The notes under the pieces are model-generated. The model worked only from the letters and a program-made list of their open reading frames with translations. It did not search any database and was not told the DNA's origin. The position numbers were made by a program, and so were the translations under genes. A DNA stretch of 64,000 bases from Mactromeris polynyma (Eukaryota; Mollusca; Bivalvia; Venerida; Mactridae): positions 32,166,905 through 32,230,904 of the forward strand of contig JASFXZ010000005.1 of the NCBI GenBank assembly GCA_032209605.1, read 5' to 3'. Positions 1-12,300 of this stretch are shown here, piece by piece; positions within the stretch are counted from its first letter, which is position 1; each line of letters opens with the position of its first letter.

Positions 1-388
1 TGGGAAGAAGTCATACCCCTGGGTGGGAAGTTAGCATTACGACGTCTCGTCGGACATTCCACTGTGTATCACAAAGAATCAAAATCACTACTTGTATACG
101 GAGGCTACTCCTATTCCCAAGAGCAATCGAGGTTTGGTTCTCATACAAACGATATAAACGTCTTTCATGTCAAGAACCGTGTCTGGTCAAAGATTAATCT
201 AGATTTGAAACTGCAAGAATTTCCTAAACAGCGATCATTTCATTCAGCGGTGATCATCGGGAATTACATGGTTATATATGGTGGGAATTCACACATTCAC
301 CATAAGCTGGAACTCTGCTATGACTATGACATGTATCTGTACCATCTTGGATGCCATTCTTGGGTCAATGTGAAATATCTTCTTGGAA
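1..388 (+). CDS. MEGF8: MEGF8 window exon 1: kelch blades of first propeller
   Basis: The window opens inside this exon or at its start, in frame from base 1. It shows two kelch blades: GHSTVYH followed by LLVYGGY, then SFHSAVIIG followed by MVIYGGN with a trailing SW. It ends at GGAA|gtaagt with one base of the next codon. Window residues 1-129. Confidence 0.9.
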
Positions 389-3300
389 GTAAGTCATAAT
401 TTTTTCTTCGTTCACTGTTTTAGTTAAGGAAGCATGACCAATGTTGAGAATCTTAAAATGATGCTTAAAAACTCGGGGTTCCATTTGATCCTGGAATTGA
501 CCCTTTGACCCCTGGATTTTCCAAAAAGCCACATTTTGACCCACTGGATTCTGGCTGAAAGCTCTATTTTTCTCTAAAATATAGATAATTGGGCTATAAA
601 ATGGTAAAATCTGGTAAAAAATTATCATAATGACCCTTGATATTCAGCATCAAGTGGAACCCCTAAAACATGGAAATTTATTTAAAAAGAAACATGGCTA
701 CTAATGAAATGTCACTCTTATTTTCTTTGCTTTGAAAAAATCTGATTGAAATCCTGTATAAAATATTCAGTCGGACAAAGCATCGTCATATTCATTTAAA
801 AAGTGAATATATTTCTGTCTTCAGAAATCTGACTTTCTGTTGCTAACTGTGTTTAATGAATTTATTATGACATAATTTCAGAATACTCGTCTGAGAGAGA
901 GACAATGGAACATAAAGGACGTGTCAGTCATGTTGCCGTGGCTGCATATGGTAACATTCTACTGGTATCCGGTGGATACTCGGGATATGTTAGGGGTGAC
1001 CTAGTAGCGTTCAAGTTTCCTCCATTTATTGCTCCCCCTGATGTAAGTATTGCCTAAAAAAATCAATTCTCAGATATCTATGATTTTTTAAATAAGTTTG
1101 TAATCAGTATTTGTTCTGTAAAACATTCCGCCCTATAGACAAAATTATGTGTGTAAAATTATGTACCAGTCATAGAAATAGAATATTCCCAAATGTCTAG
1201 TTACAATTATACATGCCTTTTGAGTCTATCCTTGTGTATATGGTGGGGTAAATTTATTAAATAAAGATCAATGAAGCTCCTGGGGGTCTTCCCCCAACCA
1301 TGTAGCTGGAAAGTCGCTACATGACACTGTCTGTTAATGTGATTTAAAGCCATATTACAAACAAAGCATCTATTTGACAGTATGTGTATTAACCTTTTTT
1401 ATTCCATGTTTTATGATAAGATGTTGACCGTATTTTCCTTATATTTTCAGTCTGAGGTTCATCTAGATTTGGATTATTGTACAATGTACACCAGCTCAGA
1501 AAAATGTTTATACAATCCTGACTGTATTTATTGTAATAATTTGTCAACAACCAACACATCCGGCTGTCTACATAGAACACTTCAAGATGTAAGTGGGATA
1601 AGTTATCCTTCAATACGCTCACTTGTCCTGTTGATTGTTTATCATGTATCTTGTACTCATCATCATCATAAAGGATATAGGCAAAAGTATTCTTTGTCAT
1701 GGAGATTTCTGTGTACAGTTCAGAATACAGTATTTAGTGAGTTAAGAAATTGAGACTTTTTGTGAGCTGATATGTTCACTAATCACCAACATGGTTTTTT
1801 TTTGTGTGCAAATTTCGCGAATGTGCTAATATTTTCCACAGCAAAAATTTCTACATTCATCGAAGTATGTTTTTACCTAAGCATCATGCAGCTGATACTT
1901 GGAGTCCTGTACCCCATGGAGTTGCATCCAAGGCACTCCCTGTCCTGTACCCCATGGAGTCGCATCCAAGGCACTCCCTGTTCTGTACCCCATGGAGTCG
2001 CATCCAAGGCACTCCCTGTTCTGTACCCCATGGAGTCGCATCCAAGGCACTCCCTGTTCTGTACCCCATGGAGTCGCATCCAAGGCACTCCCTGTTCTGT
2101 ACCCCATGGAGTCGCATCCAAGGCACTCCCTGTCCTGTACCCCATGGAGTCGCATCCAAGGCACTCCCTGTTCTGTACCCCATGGAGTCGCATCCAAGGC
2201 ACTCCCTGTCCTGTACCCCATGGAGTCGCATCCAAGGCACTCCCTGTTCTGTACCCCATGGAGTCGCATCCAAGGCTCTCCCTGTCCTGTACCCCATGGA
2301 GTCGCATCCAAGGCACTCCCTGTCCTGTACCCCATGGAGTCGCATCCAAGGCACTCCCTGTCCTACAATCAATTATATAATAGCGATTGTTACAACGTGA
2401 AGATATTATGATCAAAGTAATTGCGCCGATTCGCGAATACGCGAAACGTCTTGAATCAGCAATTTGTGAACTTTTCGACACAGGATATTATCCACTTATA
2501 CATTTATTATTCTTACAAGTGAATGAGAAAATACACGCTTACTGATATTTTGGTACTTTCTTGAAGAATTTTAATTTGCAAACATATCCAAACATATCCA
2601 TGTTGCGAACTGTACCACTTATACAGTAGATGGTTGAACACAATACACAAGTTGACATCATGGTACTTTGTGAAAGTTTACTTATGTTGCTGAGAGTCTT
2701 GTGCACCACTCAGTCCAATGTCTTTGTATAGAGGGTTTCATACTCGGGTTTGATTGTATGAATAAAGATTCAATGTCTGGTTTTATATGAGATTTACTGA
2801 CTGTAAATATATGTATATACACTGAAGCATCATAAACTGAGATATTTGTAAGCACAGCAATGTTGAATGATTCAGGTTATAATGTAGATATCTGGATAGA
2901 CTAGCTCCAGTAGGTTGCCCAATTGGTAGTGGCCAGTAAAACTCTGATCTGGCATCTAAATTTTGCAATAATTGTCTCGAAAATAGCCAATTTATAATAA
3001 AATTGCCCAAGTTTGTCAAGCTAATTACTTATTTATCAAGTTCGGCTTCCGACCTCTGAAAACTAGCACCAGCCTGGTCTCGACATTCGACTGTTAATGT
3101 TATATTTTATAAAAATCTTGCCTATTTAAATGTTCAGATTGCTTTTTTAATATGATATAAAATCAGGAAACATGTCCTTATACATAACATACTTACATAG
3201 CTTTATCATTTTGTTCTTGCAGCAATGTGGTAATAGTGGTATTCAGAAATCCAATGCGATTTGTCCAGGTATATGTGGACGACTTTCAACATGTCTGGAA

Positions 3301-6300
3301 TGTCTGAGTCAAGGTCAAGGGGCAACATTGACAGATACATCCCTTCAACGTAGAACTTATATTCAGCCATGTAACTGGTGTGTGAAAGAATCAAAATGCC
3401 AGCAACGCTCAAGTAAGTAACATTTTGTACCAGGTTCATTTCTATGGCATAATACAGTGGAACACGCTTATAACGAATTTCTAGGGACCTGTAGATTCAC
3501 TTTGTTATATCCAAACTTTGTTATATCCATACATAAGGTTATGACCAGCGTACTTAGAATTGTAAGTTCATGACCAGCATATTTGGAACTATAAGGTTAT
3601 GACCAGCGTACTTAGAACTGTAAGTTTATGGCCAGGGTATTTGGAACTATAAGGTTATGACCAGCGTACTTAGAATTGTAAGTTCATGACCAGCATATTT
3701 GGAACTATAAGGTTATGACCAGCGTACTTAGAACTGTAAGTTTATGGCCAGGGTATTTGGAACTATTATTAGTATTAAGTTTATGACCAGCAAACTTGGA
3801 ACTATAAGTCTATGACCAGCGTACTTTGAACTTACCTAGCTGTTGCTATTTTTCAGTGCCTGAAGGGAACTGTGTATCGGCTAACAATACAGTGACAGGT
3901 ATTGTCGGTTGGTGGGGAGGCACTAGCGCATCATTGAGTCAGATTGATCAGTGTCGTCTAGAAGATTTCCCATCTGGCCTACATGCTGTAAAATACAGAC
4001 CCAGAGGGAATAAGACCCATCCAGATGAGGTTTGTAATCATTATACATTTGTATAACTATTGTTATTAAGTCCATTACGTCAGTGTGTTCATGAAAGCTA
4101 AGTTTGAAATAAAAGTGATGCAATGACCTTATGTGCTTGGTTTTCTGCCATTTTTGTATACAATGAATGTTCTATATAGCAATCAGTGTGAAGACTTAAG
4201 AGATTTTCTTTTCAGTAAGAATATACTTCCAAACTGGTTATAGTTTGAAATAACTTTTCAGAACATTCACATGCAGCATTTGTCTATGTATTTAACATGG
4301 TTTTACAACTGTTGAAAAGGTTATGCTTAATAATGTCATGTTGTAAAACAATTCTAGTAATGGTGAGGTTCATCAAGGGTCATTTTTTACTAGATTTGAC
4401 CTTTTTATAGCCAAAATACCTATAATTTAGAAAAACAATTGACCCTTCAGCCAGAATCCTGTGCATCAAAATGTGGCTTTTTGGATATTCTAGGGGTCAA
4501 AGGGTCAACTTGTGGGTCAAATGGAACCCCTGTTATGTCAGTAGTATTTGGAAATTGTGAGACTCAAACAGAGTTTAAAGACTATTCTTAGCTCCAGTTT
4601 TTATTTAAATAGATATGCTTATTTGCATATCTAACTCATAAAATTTGTGAGCGAAGCAACAATAAACATACATAAATATATGTAACAACATAGCAAGATG
4701 GCGAGAAAGCCTGTGCTGTATTATCAAGAATCTAAAGCTATAATCATATTTATGGAAGTTAAAAGGTTTATTGATTATTTTCTTTTGTAAATATGTAAAA
4801 TTACTTATGTATATCACAAAGTGTTTTCAATGTTAGGTGATGATTCTAAGGGAGACGCAGGAAAGTGAGACATTTCGACATATATACGTCCGCGGTGAAG
4901 GCAGTGATATCGTTAAATGGAGTGGATTTATTCACCCACTCAATGCAACAATCAAAATCATACAGGAATCTGTGATATATTCCCTCCGATTGATAGCAGA
5001 GAAGATTACTGTAGAACTGTATCTTAGCAACGATGAAAACAAGTCAAACATGGTATGTGTTACATGATTCACAGACTTCCCAGAATCAAATAATGTTTCC
5101 CTCTTTGTTCATTATCATTTTGTTACCAGATTGAATAGATTTTTACCTGACTCGACAATTGTTTGATGCATGGAGAATTCTGTGTACTTATCAAGGCAGT
5201 ATTGTAGGAATACAACCACCGTAGTCATGTTGTACTGTTTGTTTTACCATAATAAAATGTGCGCTGCTATGGGATTTACAACCTCTTCTGTAAGTGAAGT
5301 AAGTTCCAAGAAAACACAACATGTGACATCACAATTTGCGAGCAGGAAACCACATTTACTCCATATGGTCACTTCGTTTTTATATTGCTATAAGGGGCAA
5401 ATATTGCTTACTGTCAGTACATAGTGACTTCACATGTGTTGTTTTCTGGAAATTAGGTCACTTAAAGAAGAGTTTGGAAATCGTACAGCTGCGCTCAAAT
5501 GTTGTTTATATAAATATGTAGGGGAAAGAAGGCAAAACCCTTCAAGGGAGGAAAATGATACATCATACAGGCTATTTTCTGTCCATTTTTGGAAAAAGAC
5601 CCTAGATAGATTGCGAAAATTTGCGTTGTAAAATTTACCAATTTAGGAAAACATTTAATCGCTTCAACTCCAATTTTGGGAATTTTCATATGTAAAAGAA
5701 CAGGCTTATCTAAATTTTATATAAACAAGCATTCTAATCTACATTTCTATTTATGACACAAGGGACAATAATGGCTAGAGTTATTCAAAGAGCTTCAAGG
5801 TATACCAGGTCGCTCTAGTAGACGGTTTTTCATAGGTTCTTCTGATTGGGAGGTTTTTCTCTGGTTGGGAAAAAAACATATATTTGGTTTTGGGAACGGG
5901 TCAGATAGTCTGACCCGTGAGAACTATAGAAAAAGGCCTGTCCTATTTGCATATATTTATAAAGAAGCAAATAGAATTGTCATACCCATTCATGCATTAA
6001 GAGTTGTAATTATTTCTCATAATTTTTTGCCTTTTACTTAATGTCTAAAGTTAACTGCAATTCTAGTAACTAGCACAATGTTACTTCAACTAATTGTAAA
6101 ATTTATAACAAAATTTCTTTATCAGCCACGAATTGGAAACTTACAACACGGTCAAGGAAGACAAGGCCAGAAGGATTTTAGCAGTCGTCCTGACGGATCA
6201 CCTTTGTTCCCAAATCGTAGCCGTGGTAACAAATACTACATGGAGGTAATTGGAGAACACAAGTACCCAGAGTATTCTGAGACAATGAAAGTGGACTCAC

Positions 6301-9300
6301 AGATGTATGATTTCCAGCTGAAATGGAATGGAAGAGCAGAGCAGTGTAAGTGTTCTTCATTTTACAGCCCTTTTTATGGCAAATTTGGGGCCGATATTGG
6401 GCCCCATTCCTCAAAAACAACAATATTTTCCCCTACTAAAAAAGAATTCTAGTAAAAATTATTAAAAATTTTAGCCTTATAAATACCCAAATTTTGGAGA
6501 TTCATGGTGCATATATCCCTATCAAAAGGACCCGCCATACTTCCCCTAAAACTCTAACGAGTTGGACGATTAATGTGTTTTGTCTGCCGTGATAAATTCA
6601 CACCCAAATCAATAGAAATTGTTAATTACATTATAACTGAGCAAGTTTGCGTGTAAATGTGCTTTTTGGGACCCAGAAATTACTACGTTATATCCAAAAT
6701 TCCGCTATATCCAAATTTACTATAACCGTGTAATTATACTATGAAATATAGATGAGCTAGGTCGGGGAATAAAAATTAGTACATACTATCCGATTTTTCG
6801 TTATAACCGAGTACGTTATAAGCGTGCATCTCTGTATGATTCAAATGTGGATAAGATTCTATTTTGTCTCATAACTCAAGGTTTTGGGAGTTCCAGATAA
6901 TTTTTAATTGAAATGCGCTTTTGAAACAGTGTATTATTTGAGATTTGGAACCAATGAATTCGAATAAACGAGGTCCGACTGTAGTTTGACATTACTCACT
7001 ACAATTATTAATGTATCTTTTTATATTTCAGTCAATTTTGATTTGAAGAACTATCACACATTTAGCTCAGAATTCCTTGAGCCGTACAACAATGGAAGTT
7101 GTGATCGTCATGACAACTGTTTATCATGTATGACCGACACCCTATGTGGCTGGTGTGATCCCCAGCATGTCTGTGTCCTAAGGAATGCAAGTGCGTCATC
7201 TTGTACCGGTGATGATCAGAGGAAGATAATGATAACTGAACCTACCACCTGTCCGACATGTACTGATCATGTTGAATGTTCTTCCTGTGCCTCTGTAAGT
7301 TACTTACTTGTATACCAGCTGGGTGATTCATACACTGTTATACATGTTTCACTTTCATGCCCAAATCTGTGGATTTCCTATCAATGAGGTTTTAATGAAA
7401 ATGGTGTATGTTAGGGCTGTCACTGAATCAAAGTTTTACATATCCAAGATATTGATATATGAAAGACAAGTAACAACCATACATTGATATATCAATTATA
7501 TTTTTTAAATTCCTTCAATAGACTATTGACTCTAACAAATTTCATGTTGTAAAAATGTAGCACTGATTTAAGTTCCCAAGAGCAGCAACCTCTAGCCAAC
7601 AGGTGAAGGTTACGTCTCCCAAAGTCTGTTACACTGGAGTGGTTGCACTCTTCATGAGAAGGTATTTTCAAACGAAGTAAGTTGAGAATGACCTTGAGAT
7701 TTGACATTGAAATTTATTTATTGGATTCACACAGAAAGTAGCCTGTTATCAGCAAATGTTTGATTCAAAGTTGTAATCATTGTTTCTTTACTGGTTATCA
7801 TGTAGTTACATTGAGAAAATGGCGAAGCAAAATATGATTACTTCTTGATTTCAGGATCCGCATTGTGAATGGGTGAAAAACTTGGTGTATTGTGTAAGAA
7901 GAGGTCGAGCCAAGGAAGATCTTGCTGTACGACAATCATCTGAGTGTCCAGCTAGCTGTCACTTGTAAGTTATATAAAATACAGTAAAACCTCACTTAAT
8001 GACCACCTCAATAACAAGACCACCTTAAAATTAAGAACACAATTTCCAAGTCCATTTTCACTGTTTTGTTAAGACCATCTCAATAAAATAAAGAAGACCA
8101 GTTAACAAGGGTCTTATTGAGGTTTTACTGTATTCAGATTTTACATGTATTACTTTCACTGCTCGGAGTTAACAATTGAGTTACATATCATTGAGTGTTT
8201 CAGCAAGAGTGACAATGTAGGTAACAATTGGGAGAGGTGCCTTGTCTCAGATATCATGTTTTTGTTTATTGCAATGTTAATCCGTCCAACTGTTTAAGAT
8301 TTCTTTTCCACTGTTAGTATGTTACTTAAGTTATTGGAATGTTCATACATTTATTTCAAAAGTATGGGTGTACAGAAGCCACAATGCAGAAGAATTTTAA
8401 AATTATTATTAGTATATTAGACTAGAAGTTGAGTCGGGAAGATGGCAAAAACCAGTTAAAGTACCATTTCATGACCGTAAATGTATATCTCGTGACACCT
8501 TGGAAGACGAATTTCACTTTGTTTTAGAATGTCCTGTGTTTCATACCTTAAGAAAACAGTACATTAATAAATATTACTGGAAAAATCCAAAAAAATGTTT
8601 TAAAATTTGCAGAACTCTTAAACAGCGAAACTAATTGTACAATAAGAAGATTATCATTGTTTGTTTACATAAGATTTGAATTGAGATCGCAAATATATTT
8701 CTTATAATAATCCCAAAGTGTCAACCCCAGTGTCAAATGGAAACCCCTGTTATTATATAATTTCAACTTTTTGGCCCACAAGATTCCTCCTATTATGTCA
8801 ACAGAAATGTGTATGCTGATATTTTCATGTATTTCAGACGTCTTTCATGTAGCTCTTGCCTCAATATCAGTGAATGTGCTTGGTGTGAGAACCTGCGTAC
8901 ATGTTTACCCTTCTCTGATTACGTGTCACGCTATCGACATGGTCAGTGTACGGAATGGATTGACAGTGAGATCGCTAATAGTGACAGTCCCTACACGTGT
9001 AGAAACTGTACATCATTGAAGACCTGTGGTAAATGTTTGGAGACATTCAGTTGTGGCTGGTGTGGGAACAATGTTAATCCAACTATTGGTATTTGTTCTG
9101 AAGGTGATTTTGCAGGTACGTGTATTTTAGAGTAAAATGTACATTTGCCATCTCCTATGTTACATAGTCAACAAATGTTTGTATGGTGCATCTGTAATCC
9201 ATTATCCAAAATGATTCATTATCTTATTGTCTGTCCTGTTAACTCAGTTCCTAGAGCACTGAATTATTAAAGTGAAGGTCACTGCAAAAATGTCGAGGTC

Positions 9301-12300
9301 ATCCCAGCTATGGCCCCGTAGCAAAAATGTCAAGGTCGTCCAAGATATAACCCATAGCAAAAATTTCAATAGCATCCAAGCTATAGACCCTTTACTCATT
9401 ACAAAAACGTTGTAGTCGTCATGAAATGTTAGAATTGTTGTTCAGTTAGATAGGTCATTTGATGTTTCAGGGCCATATGGTGGGGAGACATGTTCTAAAC
9501 TTGTATCAGCATCATACCTGAACTTGACAGAGTTACAGCCCGCTGATTGGTCATACAGTAACTGTCCAGATGTAGACGAGTGCCAGCTTGGAATGGCACA
9601 ATGCCACCCAGATGCTACTTGTGAAAACACACCGACATCTTATAAATGCTCGTGTAAGAGAGGTTTTAATGGAGATGGAAACACATCTTGTACAAAAACG
9701 TAAGTGAACTAATACTAGATCAAAGTGAGACTTCTCTCATATAAGTTATTGTTCTATTTTTCCTCAGCTAAATTGTTGAATAGAGTTCCTTCCCCTTATT
9801 TTCATTTTACATTAATGTGACATTTATTTCCTGCCATAAAGACCACCTCAATAATAAGACCATCTCAAATTAAGAACACAATTTTCAAGTCCATTTTCAC
9901 TGTTTTGCTCTTTATTCAACCTCAATATTAAGACCACATTAAGAAGGCCATTTTTAAGAGTCTCAAAGGTGGTCTTATTGTTGAGGTTTTACTGTACACA
10001 AAATATGTAAGATGACATTTAACACATTTTCCTCCTTCAGATGTTACTATAAGTGTGTGCATGGATTCTGTATGGAGTACGATGGTGAGTTTATCTGTGA
10101 CTGTAACCTGGGCTGGACAGGACCTGACTGTGGCACAGATTGTAAATGTAACAGACACAGTATGTGTGAGAATGGTACGGGGAAATGTGACTATTGTCTC
10201 AATGGTACAACAGGTCCATATTGTGATCAGTGCCTCATTGGACACTACGGGGAACCAACAGAACGTGATGGTAAGTGGTGTCCTATATCTCTGATTACTT
10301 TGCAGAAATTGCTTGATGAAAAATAAATAATTCAAAAGAAGTAAAACAAAGAACTAGCTATTACTTGTTAGAAAAATCAGGGATATTTGTTAAGTCAACT
10401 GACTGATTTGTATTCCAGGAAAACTGAGTTAATCCCATTAACATAAGTTACTTGAATTACCTGTGCTAAGTCTGATTAAATATGATAGGTAACCTCCAGT
10501 ATAATATCTCAGTAGATTTCTTTGACTTTTGATGTAATCATTTACATTAGTTATCTGAGCAAGCTTCACAGCATGGACTGTAGTCCTTAGAGCTGTCATT
10601 GATGCAATCATTTACGTCAGTTATCTGACCAAGCTTCATAGCATGGACTGTAGTCCTTAGAGCTGTCATTGATGCAATCATTTACATCAGTTATCTGACC
10701 AAGCTTCACAGCATGGACTGTAGTCCTTAGAGCTGTCATTGATGCAATCATTTACACCAGTTATCTGACCAAGCTTCACAGCATGGACTGTAGTCCTTAG
10801 AGCTGTCATTGATGCAATCATTTACGTCAGTTATCTGACCAAGCTTCACAGCATGGACTGTAGTCCTTAGAGCTGTCATTGATGCAATCATTTACATCAG
10901 TTATCTGACCAAGCTTCACAGCATGGACTGTAGTCCTTAGAGCTGTCATTGATGCAATCATTTACATCAGTTATCTGACCAAGCTTCACAGCATGGACTG
11001 TAGTCCTTAGAGCTGTCATTGATGCAATCATTTACATCAGTTATCTGACCAAGCTTCACAGCATGGACTGTAGTCCTTAGAGCTGTCATTGATACAATTA
11101 TTACGGATATATCAACATTTGTTTTCTGTCAATCCATATTCGATACTCACTTACATACAGGAGAATGGTTTGTCTAAAAATGTGACATAATGCTTTCGTT
11201 AAATGACCACCTCACAAATTGTTGAATAATGTTCTCAAATAAATAAAAACTGACTATACATTTATCAAGCACTGATATTGGTTTTTAAGTCCAGTATTAG
11301 ATTTCTTGCATACCAGACTGGGATTTCCTGTGTTTCCACCGGTGCTTACACCCCGGGCACTCAGGTAACTGTTTTGAGGGAACTCGACAGAGCCTCATTC
11401 CTGCCAAAACAGTAACCCTCATGCCAGATATTTCTCTCCGTACTGGAAGCCAAGTGAAAGATTGTTATAGTCAATGGCTGCTGTTTGTATTTCAGGTTGT
11501 TTCCGTTGTCATTGTAATAAACATGGGAACGAAAGTAAAGGGCTGTGCCATAGTTTGACTGGTCATTGTTTCTGTATGGACAATACTGAAGGCGTGGAAT
11601 GTCAGACTTGTCAGAAGGGTTACTATGGTGATCCAAGGTACGAATAATTAATATTCAGTATTTTATGGATGTTTGAGTTGTTGATTAGATATTTCTGATT
11701 TTTGTCCCTTCACCTGTAAATAAAAACATTGACAGAGCGTTATATGAAAATTTGTATATTTTTGAAATCTAAAAATTGTGTTTTATTGGTATTGTATTCT
11801 TTGAATATATATTTTATTTGATTCTCTCTCTCATATTTTAGTTTACTTTCTTCATTATATTATACATTGATTGTGAAACAAGTTGTTACAACATACAGTC
11901 ATCACTCTGGGAGATATCTTGGATTTTTTAGCCCATACTCACACCTATAATTGTGAAGATATACATGTATATAAACAGATGTTCTACAACACTGCATTGT
12001 CACTTTTTTTAAATGTTTCCCAAAACCACAAATACATGTGTTTGATACTGTGATTTCCTATCCTGACCTACGCGCCGAGTAAGCAATAGCATAGGAAATA
12101 CCTGAATTGGACTCGTGTTTTGCAGTTCTAGCAATAGAACTAGAAATATTACAATGCAATATTTAGAGAGAATCTGTATGAAGGCATTAACATGACATTT
12201 TCTAAAAATTAATACTTAGCATATTTTGATGGAAACTACGACTATGTACCTTTAATCTGTGATTATGATTAATGTAGGGACGGTGGAAACTGCTACTTGA

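Noticed and set aside
1772..2481. Long ORFs on both strands encoding Pro/His-rich or Trp/Arg-rich repeats
   Set aside because: They are a by-product of the stop-free 38-bp minisatellite, lie in an intron, and have no domain similarity.
10531..11090. CRISPR-like array
   Set aside because: Repeats are directly adjacent with no unique spacers, in a eukaryotic intron. The same holds for the other minisatellites.
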